From positions 1 through 43,226 of the forward strand of contig JAPTJF010000505.1 in assembly GCA_029339195.1 (NCBI GenBank): 43,226 nt of DNA, written 5' to 3'. The position numbers and the translations under genes are program-made. Below, one piece after another: positions 10,541 to 21,824 of this stretch (position 1 is its first letter; the number at the start of each line of letters is the position of its first letter). The notes beneath the pieces are model-generated. The model made no database searches and was not told the origin of the DNA. It saw only the letters and a program-made list of their open reading frames with translations. The DNA comes from Micractinium sp. NFX-FRZ. Its lineage: Eukaryota; Chlorophyta; Trebouxiophyceae; Chlorellales; Chlorellaceae.

Positions 10541-13500
10541 GAGGGCCAGGTATGAGAAACCAAAGAACACTGCACGGGGAGGGGAGGTAGGTGGAGGGGG
10601 GTCGTGGTCACAGTGAGTGCTGCAGGCGCAGGGAGGGAGACGATTGCAGGGGCGTGCGGCAGGCGATGGGGTGCGCAGTGTGTCGGCCCAGCGCCGCCAC
10701 AACTGGGGGGGCAGTGCCCAACCTGCCTGCCTGCTCGCCATGCACATGCCCTCACTCAGTTGCTACTGTAATACTGACGAGTGCTGTGGAGGCAGAAGAC
10801 CGCTTTCGCTGGCTGGTCACTCAGTTGCTACTGTAATACTGACGAGTGCTATGGAGGCAGAAGACCGTTTTGCTGCCAGCAAATATCATCGAGCAACGCT
10901 GCTGCACCCCAGCTGCCCGTCCACCCACCCACAAACTCAAACATCAGACAGCACTTCCAAACAGCTCTCTTACCGCAGGTGAAGACGGCCTCAATGCCCA
11001 GCCAGCCCCACATGTTGATGCCACCCAGGCTGTACGTGTCCAGCACCGTGCTGCCCAGCCACTGCACACGACAGAGACACAGGGGGTGGGAGAGCAGACG
11101 GTAGGCGAGTGAGCGGGGGGTGGCAGCGGTGGTGTGCCCAGTGCGCGGGCAGGCTAGATGTGCCCAGCACAGCGCTGCCCAGCCGCTGCAAGCCATGGGA
11201 AAACCGCCTCAGGTGGGAGCACTCGTGGTGAACAAGGGGGGGGGACAAAGGCGGGGAGGGGGCCCCGGCTCGACGCTCATTGCCTGCCCCAAGCGTCACA
11301 ACAAAGCAGTACGACAAAGCAGTACAAGTAGCGGCACACACCTCCACGTTGCGCTCCCCAGCAAACTGATTGGCCATGAGGGAGCCCCATGCGTAGCTGC
11401 AGGGGGGGGGCAGAGGGAAAGGGGGGGACCGTGCAGGTGGTTGCTTTCCAGGCACGCCGGTGCATTGTCGGCCCGTTCAACCCACCGTAGCCAGGGGGTC
11501 TGTGTCGCAAGTTTCTTTGCAGCAAAACGGACTGCGAGCCCGAGCAAGCACGCAGAAACGCCAGGGTGCGGGCTGGGGGGGCGGGGGAAAGGTGGGGGCA
11601 TCCATTGGACCCATGCACAGCTGCGCCACATAACATAAATAAGCGCCGGGGGCAGAGGAGGCGCGGTCCGGCGTGATGCAGAGGTTGGTGCGTGCCCAGC
11701 TTGCCCCCCCGCCCCCACCCACCCACCACCCACCCAGCTTCCACCCAGCTTCCTCACCGCAGCACGTCGATGTAGGAGTACCACTGCCAGTACTTGGGGA
11801 TGGAGTCGAAGCGGATGAGGAAGCCGGCAAAGAAGAGGAGGGTGACGACGTAGGTGGGCAGCGCCGCGTTGGCGACGTCCATGTTGGGGGACAGGGCCGC
11901 CACGCAGTAGGCCAGCACTGGAGGGAGGTGAGGGAGGGAGGGAGGGGCGGGCGCATAAGGGCCCAGAGCAAGGGTGCAAGAACTGTTGGTTGGGTGGAGC
12001 ACCGCCCCAGCCGAGCCACACAGCCGCAGGCATCCTCACCCGCCTGCCTCTGTCCGGGAACCCTCTGCCCGAACTCACCAATGCCGGTGGAGAGGGTGAC
12101 AAAGTAGACGAGCCAGAAGAGGGCGAAGCTGCCCTTGAGCTGCAGAGCCCAGAACACAATGTTGGCTGCAGGGGCGGGTTGGGGGGCACGGGGCGAGGGA
12201 TGGTGGACGGGTTGGGGGGTGGGTTCCGGGGAGGGATGGTAGGCAGCCAGCACAGTGAGAGATGGAGAGTGGGGACAAAGCGAGACGAGGGAAGGGGAGG
12301 GAGAGGGAGGGGAGAGAGAGGGACAACGCGAGAGGAGGGAGGGAGGGGAGGGAGGGGAGGGAGAGATGCGTTCGTACACCAGATGAGCTCACCAAAGACG
12401 ATGGAGTTGAGCAGCGCCACCAGCAGCTCCTCCAGCATCTTGGCCACCAGGTAGGTGATCACACGGTACAGCCCGTCGTTGCGCTCCCTGCGGTACACAG
12501 ACAGGCAGTACAGGGGGGCAAAGGTGGGTGGGATACATGCACGAGCGCTGGCATTATGTGCAGGCGGGTGGCACAGGATGTGCGCAGGCATGTCACTGGT
12601 CCAGCGGCCATCCGTACAAGGTCCCACCCACCTCGCACACAGCGGGTCAGAATAATGGCAATGCACGGCTTCGCCCACCCCACCTGACAAACAGTGGGCG
12701 CTCCAGGACGATGGCGGGGACGTAGGAGGCGGCGCCAAAGGCGGGCAGAGTCGTCCACATGAACAGGATCTGCCGGAACAAGACGGCGGGGAGGGGGAGA
12801 GATTTAGAAGTAAGGAGGGGGCCCAAAGGCAGGCAGGGGTGGTCCACGTGAGCGGGACCCAGTCAGGCGGGCAACACGTGAGCAGGGTCGCGGGGCGGAA
12901 AGCGACAGCGAGGGAAGGGAGGTGGGGGTGGGGGGGCTCCGGTGAGGCGCTTGGGCACCCGCGTGCAGGGCGGGCAGTCGTTCGCTGCTGCAGCGGACAG
13001 CCTGCGCCTCCGCACAGTGTGGGTGTGCAACTCACCGCCGCGATGTTGGTGATGTTGTCCTGCGACAGGTCGTTGCCCACCTTCCAGAAGAGGGTGAAGA
13101 TGACGAGGCTGCGAGGGGGGAGGAGGCAACCAGAACACACAGGCACACATTAAATGCACGATCTCTGGGCTGTGTCCGCAGTGGTTGGCCACCGTCCAGA
13201 AGAGGGCAACAGATGGCGAGGCTGCGCGGGGGAGGGCACAGACTTCCAACTTGTTATGCGGATGCTGCGTGCACGTACGCGGCGCCCGCCTCCCACAGTC
13301 CAGCAGGGCTGACATTGGTTGCGCGCAAAGACATAGCCACGCGCACACACACACACACAGCTCCCAGGCACAACAGGTAGCCACACGGCATCGCACAGCC
13401 TCACACACACACGCGCAGGTCCCACTCACGAAAAGATGAGCTTGTCGGCGACGCGCGGCCCCAGGTAGTCGGGGCTCTTGTAGTTTTTGACGGCACGGTA

Positions 13501-16500
13501 CTGCAGGGAGGGGGCGGAGGAAGCTGCTTGGAAGGTGGATGCCGAGCCGCGTGCCACACGCAGGCAAGCGACCGCCCGGCTGCCCTCTGCCACCCGGCGC
13601 CCCACCCACACCCCCCAGCCCAGCACACGGGGGGCGGCGAGTTTGAATGGGACCGTTGTTGTTACTCACCCGGAGCAGGGTCTTGAGCGCCCACCAGAAG
13701 GGGGTGACGGTTTCGCGCTTTACCGCCAGGTCAGCACGCGTCGCGTCGTCTGCGCCAGGTCAGGGGAGGGCAGGAGGCACCGGCGGGAAAGTGACAGGTC
13801 AGCACAAGGGCCCCTTGTGCCCGCCGCCAGGTCACCCTCACCGCAGCAGCGCACCCAGCAGACCCCTTGGGGACCCACCACTGCCCCACCACTTGAAGAA
13901 TCAAACACAGAGTGTCCCAGGAAAGCACACAGTGGGCCCACCCACCAAGGTCGGAGGCCATGTGCAGGTGGCGCTCACTAACTCTCCCCATACATAAGTA
14001 CACACATAAAGTCCGGAAACACACACGCTACGCACACCCACACAGGTCGGGGGCCATGTGCAGCTGGCGCTCAATCCCTCTTAACAAGTAAACATTGAAA
14101 AGAAAAAGCCCATTGAACACACACACAACTTGCGCCTGCCCACCCAGGTCGGAGGCCATGTGCAGCACGGATACACGCACCCCACACAGCCGCGCAATGG
14201 TCCCACCACTGCCCCACCCTCATAAACCCACCACTGCCCCACCCTCATAAACCCGCAAACCAAGTTCCTAATGGCGAGATACAAACAACCCACCCACCCA
14301 GGTCTGAAGCCATTTGCAGCTGGTGCTCAATCTCCGCCTCTGCCGCCACCTTGAACTCGCTCTTCTGGTAGGCGGCGGCAAAGTCGCCGTGGCGCCCCTG
14401 GCGGTCGGCCTGCAGAGCGTGACACAGGGCAGGCGGGGACGAGGAGGCAAAGTTGGGCGGTGCGGTGCTCATTTGTATGAGGGAGTCGCCATGGCGGGCG
14501 CATTGCACTGCTACTTGAAGTCCTTTGTCAGCCACAAACAAAAACAAACACCCCACCCCAGAGCCCGCACCGCACTGCATTCATGCCAGTTGGCAAAGTT
14601 GCGGTGCTTCGAAACCAGGCCCCACCTGCGTGGTGAGGTCCACGATCCACTCCGCCTCGTTCTCCCCCTCCTTGAGCCCATCCACGCAGGGGCACTGGGT
14701 GTGGAAGTACTCCAGAGCCATCTTGCCTGCACAGTCCAAATTGATGCAATCCATTGATTGATGGAGGACTCAAGGGTGCATCCACATCAGGAAAGTGAAA
14801 AGGGCTGGCCCTCCAACGAGAGGCATGGAGCGTGGAAGTACTGCAGCGCCACCCTGCCTGCCGTTTGTCCACCCCAACTCACAAGGCAAGGCCAGGTTTC
14901 TGTTGTACGCCCTCAACGTCCCCGGAGTCGCAGGCGGCACTGCAGCGCGTGCCCCACCCCGCTCACCCTCCTCTCCTCTTTCTTCTCCCTCTCTTGCCTT
15001 CCCTCTCCCTGTAAGGAGCTGCCTCTCTTCACTCACCGTTGGGGCCAAAGTACACGACCTGCCCCCGCAGCAGCAGCAGCAGGCGGTCGAACAGGTTGAA
15101 GCAGTAGGGGGTGGGGGAGTGGATGGTGGCGCACACTGTGATGCCGTGGGTGGCCAGAGACTTGACCACCGTCATGACCTAAACACACCAAGAGGCGGGG
15201 GGGAATCTGGTTTAAACAGGTGTGGCATGGCAGGCGTTGCAGGCGGGGCGTGCAGGCGTCGCAGGCATAACAGGCAGGCGCCCCAGCACCCATGCAGCCC
15301 TGCGGGGGCGGGCCGCCCTCTCAAATCCTACTTCCCGCCTAAACAGGAAGAGGAAGAAGCGAGGGCGTTCACACCTCGTTGGCTGTGTACGAGTCCAGAC
15401 CGCTGGTGGGCTCATCTGCGGCGGGGTGAGGCGGGATGGGCAGGAGGGCAGGTCGAAGGGGGTGGGTGGGTGGCGGGCGGCGGGAGACACAGGGAGGGAC
15501 GCTGCCCGCGTGCCAGCCCCGGCTGCCCCTACCTCGACCGCCAGAGCGTGCCGGCCGGCCCGCCAGGCCGCCACTGGCAGGCAGAGTCCTGCTGCCCCAG
15601 CCCCAGAGCTGCAGGTTCCACAGCCACCGCTGCCACAGCCACCACCACCCGGGGAGAGGGGCGGGGGTTGGCGGGAAGAGCATGGAGCCCCACCCGCCCA
15701 CACAAGAGCACAACAGAGGGCTCACCCAGGAAGAGGACGCGTGGGTTGGTGACGAGAGCGATGCCAATGTTGACCCGCTTGGCCTGCCCCCCCGAAATGC
15801 CTTTGCTCATGTTGTTGCCGATCAGCACGTTGCGGCAGCCCTGCAGCGCCAGCAGGTCCAGCAGCTCGTCCACGGCGGCCTGTGGATTCGTAAGGGGAGT
15901 GTGACGCAGGCATTAGGTCACTGGAATTGAGCTGCGCAGGCCGCCCTGGGGCACCAGCAGCGCCTCCACAGCGGCCTGCAAGGAAAACAGAAACAGAAGG
16001 AGTTACAAACTGAGATTGAAATCGCACAATGGCCCTGCAGCGCCAGCAGGTCCAGCAGCTCGTCCCACGGCGGCCTGCAGGGCGATGAAGTAACTGACTA
16101 GTGTTGACTAGTGTTTGGGGGATTAAGGTGTAGATATTATATATCTAGAGCCGGGCTGCACAGCGCCCCTGCAGCGGCAGGAGGTCGAGCAGCTCCTCCA
16201 TGGCGGCCTGCAAGGAAAAAAGAAACGGATGAAAGAAAGAGGGGCTAACACTTGAAACTGGGAGGGGGAAGCAGGGTGCTGCTGCTCAAGTTGTCGCCAG
16301 CCGGCATGCTGCAGCAGCCCGCAAATTGGCAGGAAAGAACGCACGACTGAGGAACACGCCGTGTTCACCATCGCCGCATTATAGCATGAGCGCGGACCTA
16401 GAGATGTCAACCTCGCCTGTTTCACCTGCCCCCTCTGGTTTACAAGCAGCAGTGGCATGCTCCCCTTGCGTAGGAAGGATGTGCGCAGCTGTCAAGCGCA

Positions 16501-18039
16501 CCTGCTTCTCCTCCCGGCTCTGGCTGATGGGCCGCTTGAGCTCGGCGGTGTACATGAGCATCTCCTCCACCGTCAGCGTGCCCAGCAGGGTGTCTGCAGC
16601 ACAGCGCGCACAGCAGGCGCAGCACGGGCTCAGCATCAGCACAGCGTGGGGCTCCCTTGTGGACCAGGAGCATCACCTCCACCAACCGTCGGCGTGCCCA
16701 GCAGGGCGCTTGCTCAGCAGGCCCAGCGTGACCCGCGCACAGGCACAGCGTGGGCACAGCACGGGCACCACATCAGCAGCCTTCTACCTGTCCGCAGCGC
16801 CCAGTCCCCAACAACAAAGAAACCCTACACTGACGTAGCTCCCCAAGCTGCTGCTGCATCCGGTGAGGCGGCGCAGGAGCTGCACCATGTGCTTCTTCCC
16901 ACCTCGGCCTCCCCCTCCCCTTCCCGCTCCCGCTCGCCCTCCCGCTCGCCCTCCACCCCTCCAACCAGCAGGGGTTGCCACACCAGCAGAGCAGCAGCAC
17001 CCAGCTCACCAAACTGCTCGACGTATCCGGTGAAGCGGCGCAGGAACTGGGGGGTGGGCTTGTTCCCCGCAAACGCCACCTCACCATCCAGCTCCCCGAC
17101 AGTCTTGCGCCCGCTCAGCACGTCCAGCAGGGTGGACTTGCCGGAGCCAGAGGGTCTGCCAGGGGGGACGGGGGGGAAGGATTAGAGTGGTCAGCCACCT
17201 AAAGTCCTAAAGGGACAGCGGGTGGGGCGCCCGCAAAGCGGGTGGGCGTGTGGCAGGTGCAGCATGTAGCAGGTGCTGTTGCGCCCGCTCGGCATGCCCA
17301 GCAGCGGTGGCGCCCCGCCCCACGCACCCCATGAGAGCCGACATCTCGCCGGGCAGCAGGTAGCCTCCCACCGCCTGCAGGAGGCTCAGCTTCTCCTTCT
17401 TGTTCTGGTTGTTGATGACAGTGTAGGTCAGGGCCTGCAGGGTGGCAGAAGAAGGGTGGCAGAAGAAGGGGGGCAGAAGACAGTGCAGCATTTTGTTGCA
17501 TCCTGCGTAACTTGGAGGAAAAGCGACAAAGCTGGCGTGGGTGATGTACACACCCCCTGCAGTAGCAAAGGCGCAGAATGTGTGGCGGGGGAGGCGAAGC
17601 AGCGGGGCAAGCAAGAGGCACGAGCAGGGGGCGTAGGGCATGCGTGGGGCAGGGCAGCTTGGCCAAGTGCCCACGTGTGCTCAGCCCAACATTGCAGGAA
17701 CGCTGAGCGGGAAGCCCAGATGTAAGGACGGCTGGCAATGGCCGCGACACGCGGCCAGCCACAAGGCGGCGTATGGGCGGAACGCCTCGGAGGCGCCGCC
17801 GCCAACAACTCCAGCCCCGCCACAAAATGTGCCCGGTGGCGCACCTTGAATGTCACCGGCATGCCAGCGGACAGAAAGGTCTTCGATATGCCAGCGGTCT
17901 TGGTGTGGGCAAGCGAAGCCCCGGACGGCGGGAGATAAGTGGAGCCGTTTGCGTGGGCCGCGCCATCATTTGCGGCGTGGCCCACCTCCAGATCCTTCAC
18001 ACCTGCCATACTGTGCTGCTGCAAGCTCGCGTCCTTCAC
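10514..18039 (-). CDS. ABCG (White/Brown subfamily) half transporter
   Basis: ATP-driven membrane exporter half-molecule with one nucleotide-binding domain followed by one membrane domain, expected to dimerise. Nineteen exons join in phase to 646 residues: 17845-18039, 17328-17434, 17010-17155, 16502-16593, 15726-15879, 15375-15415, 15037-15178, 14626-14726, 14298-14409, 13670-13749, 13430-13500, 13036-13108, 12684-12769, 12393-12487, 12079-12165, 11758-11917, 11342-11396, 10974-11061, 10514-10569. Visible motifs are Walker A GPSGSGKST (101-109, its first Gly codon split by an intron), signature ISGGQ (208-212), Walker B LFLDEPTSGLD with Asp232 split by an intron, and H-loop His265 (ATIHSP). 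The membrane domain starts near residue 400 with several hydrophobic helices and ends FSYLALRFVRHDKR. Length matches ABCG half transporters; PDR-type full transporters are about twice as long. The cargo cannot be read from the sequence. Nearly every intron examined contains a copy of an adjacent exon edge. Confidence 0.9.
10753..10870. repeat. 65-bp direct tandem repeat in the last ABCG intron
   Basis: Two units with a 65-bp period, each starting CACTCAGTTGCTACTGTAAT, are identical but for one base over about 52 bp, so the duplication is recent. Confidence 0.9.
11036..11195 (-). repeat. Echo of ABCG exon 18 acceptor edge
   Basis: The start of exon 18 with its acceptor (WLGSTVLDTYSLG) is copied about 120 bp upstream at 11158-11195, reading RLGSAVLGTSSL. 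Confidence 0.8.
12740..12872 (-). repeat. Echo of ABCG exon 13 acceptor edge
   Basis: The start of exon 13 (ILFMWTTLPA, about 12740-12772) has an imperfect copy at 12838-12872 in the upstream intron, about 95 bp away. Confidence 0.65.
13065..13230 (-). repeat. Echo of ABCG exon 12 acceptor edge
   Basis: The start of exon 12 (LVIFTLFWKVGN with pyrimidine tract and AG, 13065-13120) is copied at 13178-13232, reading SVALFWTVAN. Roughly four-fifths of about 48 bases match, and the acceptor is kept. Confidence 0.85.
13343..13359. repeat. CA microsatellite in ABCG intron
   Basis: A short uninterrupted CA run lies within the intron between exons 11 and 12, inside a wider CA-rich tract. Confidence 0.8.
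13943..14335 (-). repeat. Four-copy array of ABCG exon 9 donor edge
   Basis: The true exon end (encoding EHQLQMASDL with donor GTGGGT, about 14298-14335) is followed downstream in the same intron by copies at about 14143-14170, 14045-14082 and 13943-13982. Each contains a CATGTGCAG-type core on the plus strand. At least two copies keep a usable GT donor. Confidence 0.85.
14698..14866 (-). repeat. Echo of ABCG exon 8 acceptor edge
   Basis: The start of exon 8 (KMALEYFHTQC) is copied at about 14825-14866 in the upstream intron, reading RVALQYFHAPC. The spacing is about 125 bp. Confidence 0.85.
15838..16212 (-). repeat. Four-copy array of ABCG exon 5 acceptor edge
   Basis: The true exon start (AAVDELLDLLALQG after a CAG acceptor, 15838-15880) is preceded in the upstream intron by copies at 15942-15980, 16032-16084 and 16160-16212. 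All keep an AG acceptor, and two have a TTTTCCTTGCAG-like tract. The outermost reads AAMEELLDLLPLQG; the middle one has a 1-bp insertion that breaks frame. Confidence 0.9.
16560..16715 (-). repeat. Echo of ABCG exon 4 acceptor edge
   Basis: The start of exon 4 (TLLGTLTVEEML) has a decayed copy at 16668-16715 upstream, reading ALLGTPTVGGGD. Confidence 0.75.
16847..17045 (-). repeat. Echo of ABCG exon 3 donor edge
   Basis: The 3' end of exon 3 (LRRFTGYVEQFG, 17008-17045) recurs at 16847-16885 in the downstream intron, reading LRRLTGCSSSLG. Confidence 0.75.
17110..17320 (-). repeat. Echo of the ABCG Walker A exon in the upstream intron
   Basis: The exon 3 stretch following the Walker A lysine (STLLDVLSGRK) matches a decayed copy at about 17275-17320, where the plus strand shares CGCCCGCTC and CCCAGCAG-type blocks. 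It lies upstream of exon 3, whereas the echo of that exon's other end lies downstream. Confidence 0.65.
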
Positions 18040-19095
18040 GATTTCAGTGGCGGCGCTGCCAGGCTGCCGAAAGTGTGTATGCTACAGCGGCGGGGGCTGC
18101 TTCACAGTGAAGGTGATGCAGTGGAATGCGCCACAAATGCAAAGCCGCACTGGCCGACAGCTTTGGGCGCCACAAGGCTGCCAGGCGCCCTGGTGCTGCA
18201 AAGGTGACGTAATCCGGCGGCGCCACCACACATCAACACAGAGCCTGCTGGACACAGAATCTGCCTGCACCCATCTTTGCAGGCCATGCATGCCTCCCAA
18301 TGTCCTGTTACTCAATCCTACGCCGGAGATGCTGCACACTTGTGGCAGGGAGGTGGCGCCCCATGCCAGCAGCTCTCACCGCTCCCACACACACGCGCCT
18401 GGCCGTTTGCTTTCGGAGCCTGCCTACTGTGGCCAAACAGGAGACGGACAAGTTAAAAGAAGGTGTGTCCAAGAAAAACAAGATTATGTTGTGGGCCAAG
18501 TGGCGGAGAGTGAACAATGGCCCAGCAGCTTCAGGACAGGGGAGGCAGGCTGGACGCGGAGGCGGAGAGGCGTGGGAGGCCAAGCAGGCACGTCATGATA
18601 CACATTTGGTCCTTGATTTTGATCATGGCAAAAGGGTCAGGGAACAAGAAGGAAAAGCGAAGAGGCATACTGGGGGGAAGACAGTGCTGAGGCAGCAAGA
18701 TTGGTATTGGATGTGCGAGTCCTTGTGTGGCTGAGGTGGGGTAGGGGGGGCCGCCTAGTTGTGACGGGAGGAGGCAGCCTTTACGGCGCCAGCATGGGCG
18801 GGGAGGGGGGTGCCCCACAGGACGGGGCGGGAGTGTTGGAGGCTTTCCAATGCCAGGGCGTCAGGGAGATAGCGGCGCAGCAGGAGCAGGCGCGGCAGCA
18901 AGGTGCCAGCTCGGCTGCTGCGCCGCATGGGAGGAGGTGGGTGGGGAGGGAGCATGTGGGAGGTGGCGGGGCGCGCAGGGGCGACCGCCCGCGTCACTGT
19001 TTGCCACCCAGCATGCAGAGGCGCTGGCGCACCGAGCCAGCAGCGGGCCCAGGGCCCAGCAGCGGCGTAGCAGCAGGGGCGGCAGGGGCGCACTC
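18040..19095. other. Intergenic: ABCG 5' flank and 3' flank of the membrane-protein gene
   Basis: No gene is supported. Short open frames on both strands lack recognisable motifs and consistent splice signals. The part next to 18040 should hold the ABCG promoter and 5' UTR; no TATA box or other element could be assigned. Confidence 0.4.
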
Positions 19096-21824
19096 TCAAG
19101 GGTACAACAGCTCGCGGGCGTGCGGCGGCTTTGAGGGAGAGGAAGGTGTGTAGGCTGCCTGCGTGTAGACCGCTGCTGCCTGCTGCTGCTGGTGCGCGTA
19201 GCTGCTCCCTGCCCCCGACGTCTGGCGTCGCGGGGACCACGCGACTGGGGCCAGCGGAGGCAGCGGCACCGCTGGGCGGGTCACCGACAGGACACGGCTG
19301 GCCCCCCGCTGAAGCGGTGACGGCTGCAGCCCCGACAACTGCGGCTGCTGCTGGTACTGCTGCGGCTGCTGCTGCTGCTGGAACTGCTGCGGCTGATGCT
19401 GCTTGTGCTGCGATGCATTCAGCGACAGCGTGCGTGCTGCGGCTGACGCCTGCACATACGCCTCTGCCTCTGCTGAGTGCCCGTGCGCCTTGATCAGGCC
19501 CGTGCTGCTGGCCCCAGCAAGGGAGCTCCCGCCGCTGGAGCGTGTGCCTAGCGCCTCCTCAGCCGCAGCCGCAGCAAACGCGTCAGACCACAGCACCAGC
19601 CGCTGCAAGCAACAACAACATATAAACGTCAGGGTAGGCAGGTGAAGCCACACCAGAGGTTGGCAAGCAGGGCACCAGGTCAGATCAGCAGCGGGCTCCA
19701 TGTGCAGCGCCCGCCTGCCAGCACATGCTGCCCCAGATTGGCGCAGCAAGCATTGCAGACCACCCCAGCAGCCAGCGCCTCCCTGCCCCGCCCACCTTGT
19801 CTACATCCCGCAGGTCGCGCACGGGCCAGACGCACACTGCACAGCGGGGGGAAGGAGGCGCAGGTTGAGTTGGATGTCCAGGGAAGTCAGTCTGTGGCAC
19901 AAGATTGGGGCACGGTGTGCCACGAAGCAGCACAAGTCGGGACAGCGCATGCACCCACGTGCCTCAGGCGTGGACCCCGGGCGGGCCTCTGCTCTTCCAG
20001 CCCACACCATCCCGTCCTCTCATCCTCACCTTCCCACTCCACCAGCAGCACGGTGAGCAGCGAGGTGGCCACAAACACAAGCCAGCAGGCCTGGTTGGCC
20101 CAGGAGAAGGGCCCCCACGCCACGCTGGCGCCCACTGCCCCAGCACCTGCACGGCATAACGTGACCACGCGTGGGTGGTCGTGAGCATGCAGCTGCCACT
20201 ACCCCACTGCCAGCAAGCAAGCCGGGCAGGCAGCAAGGGCATGGTGGCAAGGCCGTTCGCTGACATAGCTCGCCGAAGCCGCCACCAACCCTTGCACGCG
20301 CTTGTCTCTAGTAACAGCAGCAGCTGGCACGCTGCACAGCCCCGCTCCCGGCCCTTGCCCCATGCCCCACCTACCCAGCAGCTGCAGCAGGGAGTAGGCT
20401 GCCTGGAAAGCACGCATGCGCCGCCGCAGCCGCTGGTTCAGCACTGCTGCCGCCAAGCGGGAGGACGTCACGCACAGCGCTACCAGAAAAGCAGCAGCGA
20501 AGAGGGCATGCGCAATGGCTGCCGCCGCAGGGTACACGCAGGCGGTGCAGCCGCCGTCTGCGACTGCTGCCGCCGGGTCCGCTTCAGCCCCCGCTGTCCC
20601 ATTCGACACATCCGCGCCGCTGTTGGTGCCGCACTGCTGCGGGCTGCCATGCCAGTAGGACGCAAAAAAGTGGCCGAGCAGGGACTGCGGGACTGCCTCC
20701 ACCTGCTGCCCCTGGTACTGTACCACAAGACCCAGCCAGGCGATCACCGCCTGCGCCGCTGCCACTGGCAGCGTGCACAGCAGCGCCTGCCCCAGCAGTC
20801 GCGCGTTGGGATGCCTTAGCGACTCGGGGCGGTGGCGCCGGCTGCACACGGGCGGCAGGGACAAACGCAGCAGGCAGGGCAGGGTGGATTAACAGGAATG
20901 CCCGTGATAACAATTAAAGCACACAGCGACGAGGAGGGTGCGCGACCTGGGTGCACAGGCAGTGGTTTGCCAAGATGCCTGCACCGTTCAGCTCTCGCAA
21001 GCCTTCCAGCCCGCCAGTGACAGTGTGCTGCCTTGTATGCACACCCTGCTCTGCATCACCATTGGCCCGATCGCCTCACCTGAGCGCCGCGGTGAGCATG
21101 AGGAGGGTGGTGAATGCGCACAGCGGGTGCAGCAGGCCCAGGGAAGCGGTTAAATATATGCGACACATCCAGCCTGCGCCCGTCCAAGCGCGCATGCCCG
21201 CCGGCAGCAAGAAGGAGTTGGCTCCCCACAGGCTGCTCACACGCAGCAGCAGCGACAGCTGCAGCAACAGGGTGATACAAGGGCAGGAGTAGAGGGTTGG
21301 AAGAGCAAGGGCGCAAGGCGCCGGGCATGCAGCAGCAAGGCAGTTGGTACGGGCAGCAATGAGCGGCGGGCAGGCAACAAGCGAGAGCCACACGTGGACT
21401 TCCCACACATGCCCTGGCGTATAGACAAATGATCACGCACCGCCCAGGCTGCGGAAAGCAGCGACAGTGCCGCGCGGCCATGCCAGAGAACGTTGAAGTT
21501 ACGGGTGGGTGCTGCTGGCATGCCCTGCTTGGATGGGCTGGCAACACCGCCGCCGCCGCTGCTGCTGCTGCTGCTGCTGGTGCACCGCCATGGAACTGTG
21601 TAGGTGCACGCCGCCACGGCTAGAATGGCGGTGAAACCTGCAGTGACAGTGCGGCGCGCAAGGCCCAGGAGGCTTGGTGGGTGCCACTGAAGCTAGCCCG
21701 GTCACCAAAGCCGGCGGCGCCGCCTGCCGCCGCCGACTGTTCACAACGCCTGCCCGCCGCGCCCACCTGCGGCTCCAATAACCGCGTAGTCTGCAGGCTC
21801 CAAGGCCTGCAAGCTCGCTCCCAT
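19096..21824 (-). CDS. Multi-pass membrane protein, uncharacterised plant/algal family
   Basis: Seven exons join in phase to 521 residues: 21767-21824, 21441-21637, 21080-21258, 20375-20841, 20030-20146, 19796-19836, 19096-19602. Hydrophobic segments are visible near residues 15-35, 70-90, 100-145 (WGANSFLLPAG lies between), 160-200, 240-265 and 310-335, giving six or seven membrane passes. The stretch with CTACVYP, then LNQRLRRRMRAFQ and YSLLQLLG, followed by VEWE and PVRDLRDVDK, resembles an Arabidopsis multi-pass family of unknown function (around AT5G62960) as I remember it; no search was run. The last 168 residues are soluble, low in complexity and include a Gln-rich stretch. A CTG/CAG tract in exon 2 encodes a Ser/Gly run. 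No enzymatic motif is visible. Start chosen at the first in-frame ATG giving a hydrophobic N-terminus; an upstream exon is possible. Confidence 0.68.
21547..21580. repeat. CCG/CTG trinucleotide tract in coding exon
   Basis: A CCG run leads into seven CTG units on the plus strand. In the minus-strand gene it encodes a run of Ser followed by Gly, an in-frame repeat likely to vary in length. Confidence 0.85.

Noticed and set aside
11296..13146. A 616-residue open frame on the minus strand.
   Set aside because: It mixes true ABCG exons with translated introns (Pro/Ser/Leu-rich runs). The spliced 19-exon model explains the locus and keeps all family motifs in phase.
13943..14335. Regularly spaced similar units suggested a CRISPR array.
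   Set aside because: There are only four imperfect units with unequal spacing, they derive from the adjacent exon, and the genome is eukaryotic.
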